From positions 3,971,001 through 4,035,000 of the forward strand of contig JAFMOC010000017.1 in NCBI GenBank assembly GCA_019802505.1: a DNA stretch of 64,000 nucleotides, given 5' to 3'. The DNA is from Corydoras sp. C115 (taxonomy: Eukaryota; Chordata; Actinopteri; Siluriformes; Callichthyidae). Numbering within the stretch: the first letter of the stretch is position 1; every line of letters starts with the position of its first letter. A model generated the notes under the pieces. That model did not search any database, was not told where the DNA came from, and saw only the letters and a program-made list of their open reading frames with translations. A program made the position numbers and the translations under genes. Below are positions 26,690-37,560 of the stretch, piece by piece.

Positions 26690-29609
26690 AATCAACATTA
26701 AAACTTTTATTATTAATATTTCCTGGCCACAACAATAAAATTTAACAAATGATCACTAGAAAAAAAGTCGACTTCCATTGGCTGTACAATACAGTCTCAT
26801 AAAACTGGCCGCCAAGTTTAAAATCCACTACCAAACTAATGTAGTGTTTATCAGCAGCATATCACAAAAAGAAAAAAAAAACAAATTATACATATGTACA
26901 CATCAACAATGCATCCTTAGTACAGTTCACATATGTACAGTACAGCTCTGTGGTTGGATAGAAATGAAGCTCAATTTTGTTCCTTATTTAAAGATCGTTC
27001 TGTAAAAGGATAGATAAAAGGTAAAAGTGAGTAGCTATATTTCAATTCCTGGGATTACAATTTTTCTGAAAATGTAGCAAAAAGGTCCAGCGTTTCGCCC
27101 TCGGCCACGTGTGTCACTTTGCTGTATTCGCACCGTTGCAGTTTTGCACACTAGAAACGGAATACAAACTGCACTATAAATATCACCAGATTAAGTAACA
27201 GATGTTTTGAACCATGCTACATATTTCAGACATATTTAAATTATGGTGTGCTTCAAACCTCCATCTCCAACCTTTCCTTCCTGACTGAGGAGGCTCCAAA
27301 AAAATGGCCCTTGAGTGCAGAAAGTGGCTTAGAAGTCTCTTCCTCAGCTAAAAAAAACCTGGCTTTTCTCCATTTAGCCACAAACATAGAAAGGAATGCA
27401 CTTTGGTATATACCAAATGCCCTGGGCTGATCATTAACAATAATATGACAACAGTCTGAGGTAAGATAGTCAATGTCTTATTTATAGAGTAACACTATGA
27501 AACAATAGTAACTCCTTGAGTTAAGACAAGATGGAGGTGGTAGAAAAGACCCATTTTTGCACTCGGTAAGAGAAGTAGGTTTAGATTTCATTCAATCAGA
27601 CATCTGAGTTCTTAACTTAAAATGATGGGACAGAAATTCTTCATGTGGAAACTGAAAAAAGAACTGAACCTAAATATCTGAATTGTGCATCCGCTCTTCT
27701 CCCAGAACCTTTTTTGCATGGGTTCCAGAAGAATCTTTGGGGAAAGCATGGACACATTCCAGCTGTTAAAGGAAGAACCTTTATATTTATATTTCTGAAA
27801 ACCTAAAGCAAGTGTGTGGGGTTGGGAGGGGTGTCACATTTGGACAAAAAAAATGAATGGCATTGATAGTCAAAGGCACATTGTATTAAGCCTAAGGGCA
27901 TCATTATTTCCAACCACTGTAAATCCAGAAAACATTAAAACTATATGTAAGCACAATGTGAGCTGCCTGCTAATATCGGCAGGTTGTTTAGTATAGAACT
28001 GTGGGCATCCAGAGGGGACTGGCAGTGTGCAGCAGGCTGGATACCATGCCAACCAGTAGCAAGGCATCAGACCCCACATAACTGCCTCAGCTTTGTTCCA
28101 ACAACTTGGCAGCCAGTGGTCCAACCCCATTATCCCACCCCAACATTCGCATCTGGTTGGGTGCGAATGTGACCGGAGAGTCTCGACACAGTAACTGTGA
28201 AAGTATTATTGTGCATTACACTGTAAATCACTCCACTGACGACATCAAGCCAACAGCAAATCCTGGCCACTGTATTAACTTATATTAGCTCTTGTTAATG
28301 AACCCATAATAAATAAATTAAAATGTTTACAAAGCTCTAAGGCCCAACTCAAATGATTTAAAAAAGGTATTCCTTAAAAATGCTACAAAAATGGCCAATC
28401 CATCTGATGGTTTAGCTAAAAACATGCAAATTCATCTAAAGAAGGGAACAAGCTTTTAAGAATTTAAATTCTGGCCACATGCTATCGAGTCCACACTTGA
28501 AAGTTCGAATCTTGATTGCGCTTAAATTGCCCCATTCTGTTGTGCTTCTATGATGGTATTAATACTGACTTCGTTTCAAGTAAATCTACTCAAGCGGTCA
28601 ATGACTTCCCAGCACAAACTTATTTTTGAACATTCCATAGTCCACAGAAGGGAGATAATTCTGTACAACTTCAGCCCTATTGCTGTAACTACTGCTCATC
28701 ATGTAGGTTAGACTTCATAACATTTTGTTCCATGAGAAAAGGCTTAAATAGTAGAAAAATACCTGTAAATAAAAAGGTAAAGCACCAAAGGTTTCCTATC
28801 GACAGCACAACGACATGCTCCCAGCAGCCCTTAACAGAATTCACCTTAAAGTTAAACACACGAACCTGTCACTTGCTGCAGAGAACTACTTCTGCTCGGT
28901 CACACTATAAACAGCTCTCTGTTCATAAAGGTAGATTAACCTGAAGTCTCTTTTTTTCCTTGAGTCGATTTTTAAAGGAATGTTAAGAGATTATTAGGCA
29001 CATACCAAGACTGTCATGTAAACATCGATTTTCTCCCTTCGTCCTCAATGTATCAAACATTCCCTTTCAACTTGGTCTTTCATCACCAACGTCTTTAAAA
29101 CCTCATCCTACCCCCCTTATTCCAACTGATTCAGAAAGCGCTAATTGCTACACAACTGCAGACAGCAAAGCTTTTAAAAACACATCTGAAATTCACCTTC
29201 ATAAGAGCACTATTGATGTAACAGATTCTGGAGAATGGGACTTAAATGCTTCAAAGCCCAAATGGACCTCAGTGGTAGAGATCTGTATACTGTCAGTGCT
29301 ACATTATCGTGGGATAGGACTCGTGAGGACTTTATTAGCATTAGGTCAGATTGTATGAATGCTCTCTGTAACATTTCACACAGTCCTGAGATAAAGACTT
29401 AAAAGTGTTGTTCCCTCTTATGGCCATTTCAGTATTTCTAAAAAATCTTTTCCGAACAAAAAGGTGCTACTAATAAGTGTTGAATATGCAATAAAGACAC
29501 TATCTTCTCTACAACCTCTCACACTCATGGATGCTCATGTTTTACACAAAAATTTAATAGAAACATGTATAGATAAAAACAGCCAAAAAAAAAAAAAACT
29601 TTATAGTGT
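26690..29609 (-). other. dyrk2: Probable dyrk2 3' UTR
   Basis: About 2.9 kb of mostly unique sequence follows the dyrk2 stop with no SINE or microsatellite, unlike the flanks. It ends at a minus-strand AATAAA (26706-26711) followed by GT-rich sequence. Long 3' UTRs are usual for DYRK2. The several short ORFs here on either strand have no recognisable content. Confidence 0.5.
26706..26711 (-). terminator. Candidate dyrk2 polyadenylation signal
   Basis: AATAAA on the minus strand. About 30-50 bases further on is a GT-rich downstream element (GTGTTTGCTGTTGTTT). Cleavage would fall near 26690. Confidence 0.45.
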
Positions 29610-32600
29610 TCAACTGACTAATTTTGGCAACACTGTCCTTTGCTGTATATTTCCATTGGCGTCAGTCATTTGTGCCAGGTTAGTCCTTAATTTTGAGGCT
29701 GAGCTTGAAGTGGGAGGTAATTTGGAGATAGAGGTTATAGCACCTGTGCCATCAGTGATTCGCTTTACAGTAGTTTTCTCCTCACTGGGAGGTTTTGGCA
29801 AGCGCCTTCTGAGCCATGGGTGGCGGAGGGCCTGGTTAGGAGTCATACGTATAGCTGGGTCCCATTCCAGGCACTGCTTGAGAAAGTCTAGAAAAAGAGG
29901 GTCATCACAGCCCTTGAGTGCTGTTACCCAATCCTTGCTTCCTGGCAGACCTCGAAGCTTGCCCCTGCGCGAACGTCCGGAATTTAGCGCCACCGTGCCG
30001 TCAGGTAAGGTATTGACTGTACAATAACGAGGATATCCTTTTGAGCTGACAAAATTTTTGGCTCTCTTGGATGAATCCAACAGCTTCTGGGAGGGCATAC
30101 CCAGCAGCTCGATGATACATGCTAGTTGGTCCCCTTCATCTTCCCCAGGCAGGAGAGGGTACCCTGTTAGAAGTTCTGCCAAAATACAACCCAGGCTCCA
30201 CATGTCAATTGGCATCCCATACCGAGAACCCAGGATGACCTCTGGTGCCCTGTAGAAGCGTGACTGGATATAAGTGTAGACCCGCTGGTGTTCAAAGCAG
30301 CTGGACCCAAAGTCGATGACTTTTATCCCACTGCGTCCCTGCTGCTTCAACAGGATGTTCTCGGGTTTGAGGTCACAATGAATGATCCTGTTCTTGTGCA
30401 AAGAGTCCAGACACTGCAGGATGGAGTGTGCAAACTTGCGCACCAGTGGCAAGCTGAAACCCTGAAACTTGTTTTTCTTTATGAGCTCGTAGAGGTTCAT
30501 GCTTAGAAGCTCAAATGTCATGCAGATGTGGTTGCGGAATGTGAAGTGCTCCAGCATGTGGATGACATTCATAGTAGAGTCTTTGTCCTGTTTGCGCAAG
30601 TGCTCCAGGATCCGAATCTCCTCTGCCGCTTGCCGGTGAAAGCGCTTTTCGTTCCGTACCATTTTCAAGGCCACGTGCTGGTGAGCCTTATGATCGTAGG
30701 CCTTCACCACCTGTCCGAAACTGCCTTTACCGATGACTTTCAGTACCTCGTACCGATAGGCAATATGGTCATGAGGTACATGGATGTATGAACCCTGATC
30801 ATCGTCATAACCTCCATTGTTGGAGCCACCAACGACACCTGGCCGTTTTTTAGCGTTTGGTCCTACAAAGTAGATTTCAGGGTTGCTGTAGATCTCCTGG
30901 TGTTCAAACGTTGACAGTTTGGACAAGTACTGCTTCATGGCCTGTTCGGGAGTCATAGGGCCCGGCTTGGATTTGTTATCAGCTAATTTAATGGAAGTGG
31001 AACTGCCTTCCCGACACTGTCCGCTTTCCTGTTGCTGTTCTGGAACAGGCAAGCCGGACCGGACTACTGGCATCAACCCATTGGGTTGGGTGGTCAACAC
31101 TGTCCTCTTATTGCTGTTTTCCTCATATAAGTGATTGGCATGGATCTGCTGGTGGTTTCCCACATGTAGGTGGTCATTCATTGTGTTCTTATTGCCTCCA
31201 ACCTAAAGGCAAAGAAAGAACATTATTTAGACAGAATACAATGAAGGAAATAGAACAAACCTTTAAGTAATCAGGTATGGATTTAAATTGTCAATAACTG
31301 AAGATGTATTAACCATCATACTGTCATGTGAGGGTCCTGACTATTAGATAACAGAGTACAGAGTCTGCAGAGCAACAACGTCAAGCTCGTACATTAAAGA
31401 ATCTTGGGCTCATTTATACAGTTACAACAACCGTTGTTTATGAAGCATAATAGTATTTGTGGCAACTGGTGTTAATGAGTGCTTAAAGTAGTCATGGCAA
31501 CCCTTGTGTTGTTTATGTGGCAATAATAATAAAAAAATATTATCAGTAAGATCATTTGTGGATCATGTGTGAAAGTGTTGCATAATAACCCCATATAATA
31601 ATTCCTTCAACTTCTTTTTGTATTTAGTGTATTAAATATTAATATCAGAATATTAGAAAAGATATACTTTACACACAATGCACTATTAGGCTGAGTGTGA
31701 CTTTACTGTAAATCCATCAATAGTTTTACATGGTTTTACTGATCACTGAAACCAAGGAGAGGAAGCCACTGAATTGTTACTAATTTTTTACATTTTTTAC
31801 ATGGCTGAAGTGAACACCCCCCCCCCTCTTTTCCGGTAATCCTTCTTCTTTAGATGGGAGTTTTGCATGCTCAGCCCAGAGTGACATCCAGGCCTAAACA
31901 CAATACTGCCATCCAGCAGTGCCCAGTGCCACTAAACCTAGAGACTGCAAAATGAACATTGGCTAAAGACTGATTAATACTTCAGTGTAGGCACTAAGCA
32001 AATCCTGCACCGTAGCCCCCACAAGTGGCCTACACCATTGTGAGCATTTCTATTTGTGGCCTGATGTGTTTGCATCGTGCTGCACCCAGTGGTCACATCA
32101 GTGCACAGTACAACTTAGACTTTCTTAATCGACCTTATTCATCTGAGCTTCTGTTTCAGTACTGTATAAATATTGCCTACCTATCAGACCAATCACAGTC
32201 CTTAAGGTCTGCAGTGACATGGTAACTATGTACATTTTCAAAGCCATGCTCTTCACTGTGACAGATTTATTGTAGATGTATAAACAACATTAATCTTAAG
32301 TTCGCGGCACAGTGGCTTAGAGGTTAGCAGGTTCATCTCTTAGCACTGGGGATCCAGGTATTCCAAGTTTTCCCCGTGTCTATATGGGTTTTTTTCTGAG
32401 TTCTCCAGTGTCCTCACACAATCACAGACGAGAACCTATTTTCTAGTATAGGATTAAGCGTGGGGCGGCACGGTGGCTTAGTGGTTAGCACGATCGCCTC
32501 TCAGTGCTAGGGATTCCTGGTTCGAATCCCCATCTGGGTGGAGTTTCCATGTTCTCCCCGTGTCCGCGTGGGTTTCCTCCGGGTTCTTCGGTTTCCTCCC

Positions 32601-35600
32601 ACAGTCCAAAAACATGGATCAAGTCAATTGAGTTCTCCAAATTGCCCCATATAGTGTGTGTATGTATCTGTGTGAGTGTGTGCCCAGCGATAGATTGGCG
32701 CCCTGTCCTGGGTGTATCTGCCCAGCGCCCGAAACGTTCTCCCCTGGATGGGCATGGGGAATCCCTCCGCGACCCTAATACAGGATAAAGCAGAAGGTAA
32801 TGGATGGATGGAGGATTAAGCATAAGATAATGAGACGAGATGAGAATCTTAAGGTTATCACCCAGTTGATTAGCATTTAAAATGATCAGGAAATCTGGTT
32901 TTAATGCCATTGTGGTTTGGAGAGGTTCCACCACTAGGTTCTACTTATTCAAACCGTCTTTAAGACTTTGTGACCTCATTTGTTGGCTATGTTGCAAAAA
33001 AAAAAAAAAAAAAAAAAAAAACTTCACATCTTCTGCAAAGTGAAAAGCAGTGTTTCCAAATAGAGAATGCTTTATATTCTATATGTAATTACCCATAATT
33101 CAATTCTACTATGAAATGTGACACTTTATTGTGTGCAAAGCTTTCTCTGAGTACTAGAAAGCCATATCTGCACACAGAATGGTATCAACATCACAGCTTA
33201 ATATAATTAACAAATACTCCTGAATTAATGCATTTCAATCAAACCATTCACAGGTCCGTTCCCCTTTTGTTTTGGGCCTCTCTGTAGTTCATTCAAATGT
33301 GGACAGGTGGGGGGTCATGGAGAGGACGTGTGTATAGACAACTGCAGAGGACAGGCACACAAATGGAATCAAATGTGGCATGACAATCATTTCAACACTC
33401 CACTATCTAATTTCTGTCCATCAGTATATAAAAACAGAAATAGTAAGAGGTTAATAGATAAAAACATTTAACAAATATTAAGAATATAATACAAAGTGAA
33501 AAGAAGTGTAAAGTAGTGAAAAGAAAAATTATTTGGCCGAAGGTCTAACATTCTTTACCACATGACCAGAAAGTGGAAAAAAAATGGCAGGTTTCCCCTC
33601 TACTAAGAGAACTGAAATGACGATGATGCATATCCGTAGTTTATTAGTCATTTTTCAATTATCATACTGATATTAAATTCCTTGTTAAGCAATGTGAGTC
33701 CTATTACACTGTAACAACAGATATGTAACATGTATTTATTCACTGTGTACATGTAATAATCTATGAAATTAAAACCAGCATTTAAAGTATTTATATAGCT
33801 CCACCTTTTAAATTAAAATATCGAAATCAGCGTTCAAACCTGTTCCTATTTAACATTGTCTGGAAGGCCAATAACTACATTATCATCAAGCAAACACAGT
33901 GTGTCCTAATGCCTGTTTTGTTATTTGCTATATTCAGTCATTAAAATTTAATTCAGCGTCTTAACCGGCATCCGTTTCAAAAACGACTTTAAAATAATGA
34001 GTTTAATTCTTCTCTTTCAGCGACTTTGACTCCCCATGTGATAATCCGGTTGTCTAGCCTGTAGAAAATTCAGCTGAGACGTCCTCATAGAGGAGCGCTA
34101 GACATTGTTTATGACTGTCAAAAGACTTGACTCATCAGATTTTCAACTACGTTGCTTCATGGCAGCACACAGAACAGCAGGTCTACAATGGTGTTTGAAG
34201 CCTGTAATCATTCAGTCCGTTTCTTTTGCACCATCCCCCACCAGCGCTGAGCCCCACAACCCTGTACACAATACATTAAGCCAAGCCTAAATGTGTTGCT
34301 TGTCTACTTTTACTGATGACAGCAAACATAGCCAGTGTTATGAGTATACAGTCTGAACAGAAAAACTGGACTCTATCAAAATACAGTTGGTTTAATCAAT
34401 TTGAACAGATATATTATTTCACTGTAAATTAATTATTGCAAAATGTTATTAAAGCAGATTAAGCTCAGTTTCGAAGCCTAAGGAAATGGCAAGAGGTGCT
34501 AAAAGACAAGCAAAACGTCTTCAAGGTTCTTTTTTACAATTGTTTTTAATAAAGTACCTCTTTTACATATTCTTCTAATTGTATTGAGTTCTGCAGAAAG
34601 TAGTTTAAACCACATTCATGATATTGTAAAACATCCACAACCAGGCCCATAATGTAGAGGAAAGCTGAAAAAGTATTGTATATGAAAAAAAGGACCTAAA
34701 AAATCAAATATGATCTGATTTGTCAACTGGCTTTCATCATTTTCAGTGTTTTGGGTAAACCCTAAAAAGGCTATTGAAGTTTCTTAGTTAGTAGTTGCAC
34801 TTAAAAAAGACTCTGGAGCTGTGTAGTCTGATTGTAACTAAGGTGGCTTGTTTTCTGTGCTATGCTAACACAATCTGAACAAACCAATCAAACTCAACTG
34901 CCTGTGCTCCATACTGAAAACACCTTGATTTAAAAAGGGGGTTTAAGAAAAACTGCAACACTGTGGAAAATTTCCTCCGAACTAACGGTCATGCCTTCAA
35001 CAAATCAACAGAAGCGAGACTGTTCTGACAGCTAGCTGGTATGCAGCACACTGTTTTAACCATGTGTTAAATTACACGCGGAACTGTTTGGAGTACTATT
35101 TCAGGCAAACAGGCCCTTTAAGGACAAGCCTGAAGATGATGGTCAGCCAAGAGTTTTTCAAAGTCTGGTTATACAACTGTTCTAAGAAAGAAATGGATTG
35201 TGAAAAGAACACAGGGCCAAACATTACAGGCTTCCACACTATAAAGATTTGATCCAACACCGTTTTTTTTTTTTTGGTTTGTCTGTCTGAGTCAGCTCTA
35301 CTACTATGATGAAAATAAATAATATACTGCAACTGTATCTCAGAGTTTCTGTCTTTTATGTACTCTTTCAAAAATTCAACTGCATCTATTTTTAATTTTC
35401 AATGGAGTTTAAGAAAATCTTTTTGACAAATTATTAATAACAAATGTACCACTGAGTATTAGGTGTTTTATTAAGATCTTATTATAGTGATAAAGGCCTT
35501 AGAGGAGTGACTTGTAGGCTAAATAGAAAGTATTTAATGCAGAAGTAATCTGGGGCTCTGTAATACTGCAGCCATCCAAACAGTAACGAGTAAAAACATG

Positions 35601-37114
35601 ATACAGACTGTATGATAGTAATGTATCCCGAACCAGTCTCGAATACAACAATAAAAGTAATGATGCTTAAGCTTGTGTTAAAGACAGTCTGTATCACAGT
35701 AAAGAATTCCAGGCTTGTGATGAAGAAGGCTGTGTGCATTAATCCAAGGTAGGTGTCAAATGATAGTAATATAGTCTGAGTTGATATTGAATCCAGACTG
35801 TATGACAGTAGAGTATTCTGTGCTCGTGTTAAATACAGGTTGTGAGATATTTATGTAGCCTGGGTTGGTGCAGAAAGCAGGCTTTATTAACATGGATCTT
35901 GGAATAGTGCTAAATACTATCTTTATTATAGTAATAAAGCCTGTGTTATTCTTGAATACAGGCTGGATTAAAGAAATAAAGCCTGGGCGAGGTTTGGATC
36001 GTTTGCATGACAGTAAACTGGGTAATGTATGCTTATGTAGCCTGAGTTAGTGCAAAAACCAGACTTTATTAACATGGTGGATTCAGGACTAGTGTTGAAT
36101 ACAGTACAGAAGCCTGGGCTATTGTTAAACACAGCTTGCATGACAGACAGTATCCTGTTCTAGTGCAGAACAGAGGCTGTATGATAACAATAGAGCCTGT
36201 GATAGTGTTTTATACATGCTGTATTAAAGTAATGCATACTGTTAACGCAGAATAATGAAGGCTATGCTTTTGTTGAAAAGCTCACAGCTCGCTTGATGGT
36301 AAAGTATCCTGGGCTGGTGTTGAAGTAATGAAACCTAAGCTGAGTACTAGTACTGGCGGTGTTACAGTAACGTTAATTGAGGATTTTTTAAGGATTAAAG
36401 ACAGAAAGAAAGAATGAAATGTAGCCTCCACCTGCGTCCGTACCGTGAGCGCGTTTCCGTTCCTGAGCGGCGGCAGTGTGACGGGTGATGGCGGCACGCT
36501 CCCTGCTCCTGCCCGGAACGCCCCGGTGCAAAGCTCGCCCCCTTTACCTGGAGAACAAACCACAAATGTTAAATCGCTCAGCACAGAAACATGTCTTCTA
36601 CAAAAAAAAAAGCCTGCGTTTCTTTGTTATTCCATTGCGGTTATACTGCACGCCAAACCATCCAGTTGTAGCTACAACGACGGGATCAAACACGGAAAGG
36701 GTATAATAAAAAAAAAACTAAGTCTGCTTTGAAAGCTTATAAGATGCAGAGAAGACTTCCAAACTACACCACTGAGACGCCAAAAAAACCAAAACAAAGC
36801 CCCAAACCAGCGACATAACCTTTAACCTGTTCTAAGGTTTCTACGGTAATTTATTAGTAAGTAAAACACGGAGCCCACAGCGCCGTCTGATCAGAGGAAA
36901 AGCCCCGACAAGCCACGCTTCGATTTCCAACCAAAAGAACCCACAATACAGCTGAAAACACTCAGGAAAAAGGCCGTTACAAGAAACTGGATCCACTGTG
37001 ACGCTCCAAGACGTTTTTATTCCGACGCCGGTGTGGTTTTTTGAAGCAAAAAGCCGACTTTCGGGCTTTCTTACCAGTCGGGTAGACGGCAGCGCAGGGT
37101 TTCTTGGTTAACAT
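29610..37114 (-). CDS. dyrk2: DYRK2, dual-specificity tyrosine-regulated kinase 2
   Basis: CMGC-family kinase that autophosphorylates an activation-loop tyrosine and then phosphorylates Ser/Thr substrates; also known as a scaffold for an EDD/DDB1/VprBP ubiquitin ligase. Three coding exons on the minus strand: 37114-37075, 36547-36444 and 31202-29610 (stop TGA). The junctions join in frame (phase 1, then phase 0) to give 578 residues; human forms have 601 and 528. The N terminus MLTKKPCAAVYPTG matches the long isoform, and a second start at residue 56 (MNDHLHV) matches the short one. The DH-box region is at residues 180-195, the glycine-rich loop GKGSFGQVV at 206-214, ATP lysine K228, catalytic HCD at 323-325, DFG at 345-347 and activation-loop YTY at 357-359. 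The C-terminal sequence is nearly identical to mammals. The kinase domain is wholly in the last exon, as usual. All key residues are intact. Confidence 0.97.
32299..32827 (+). mobile_element. Older SINE interrupted by a younger SINE
   Basis: In dyrk2 intron 2, antisense to the gene. The older copy (from about 32303, GGCACAGTGGCTTAGAGGTT) is interrupted near its 3' end. Its tail resumes at 32813 (GGATTAAGCATAAGATAATG). Confidence 0.75.
32464..32812 (+). mobile_element. Full-length young mermaid-like SINE
   Basis: Intact head, A and B boxes, body and (ATGG)n tail, very close to the copy at 3541. The target site duplication GGATTAAGC at 32451-32459 and 32813-32821 lies inside the older SINE, so insertion order is certain. 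Confidence 0.85.
32998..35460. other. Interior of dyrk2 intron 2
   Basis: An A-tract of about 24 bases lies at 32997-33020, followed by unique AT-rich intron. No exon is recognised here. Confidence 0.5.
35490..36340. repeat. Degenerate minisatellite in dyrk2 intron 2
   Basis: A motif of roughly 40-60 bp recurs about 15 times with heavy divergence. Its recognisable parts are a CAGGCTGTATGACAGTA-like segment, a GTAATGTATCCTGGGCT-like segment and a TAGTGTTGAATACAG-like segment. The tract stops about 100 bp from exon 2. The unit length is estimated by eye. Confidence 0.65.
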
Positions 37115-37560
37115 GGCCGCTGGAGAGTCACACACACGCACACAGAGAAACAGCACACAGCGCTCTGCTCCGGGCTCCCCGCCTCCCCCTGTCGGCTGCA
37201 CGGATCAGCAGCACAACGATCAGCTACATCCAGGCTGTTCGAGCGTCGCCGGCGCGTCCTCCGAATCGCAGCCGAGCCACATCGCTCGGAAAGCGGGCAG
37301 AGCGAACGGCAGCAGCGCGACGCCTCTCCACCCGATCACACGCGGCCACCCGCCGGGTTCCGCTGCTCGCAGTAACACATGGTAATGCGCCCGTCTCCCC
37401 CACAGTGACAGCCTCCAGCGGATGAGGTTATATGGGTGTTGCCTGACTGACTTATCTCGAACGACCCCGTTGGCCTCAGCCTCGCAAGCTGCCCCCTCCG
37501 GGGTGAGCCACACACCTGGTCGGCTCTGTTGGGAAACAACTTTAGCCACCTAATTAGCAC
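36430..37560 (-). promoter_or_regulatory. dyrk2: CpG-rich promoter region of dyrk2
   Basis: CpG dinucleotides and GC content rise sharply here compared with the AT-rich surroundings. The block covers both N-terminal coding exons, intron 1 and the region upstream of the ATG at 37114. No TATA box is evident near the start, as expected for a broad CpG-island promoter. The transcription start is probably between 37.15 and 37.4 kb. Confidence 0.7.

Noticed and set aside
29464..30791. Plus-strand ORFs opposite dyrk2, up to 187 codons
   Set aside because: They are antisense shadows of the conserved kinase exon, without splice or start context.
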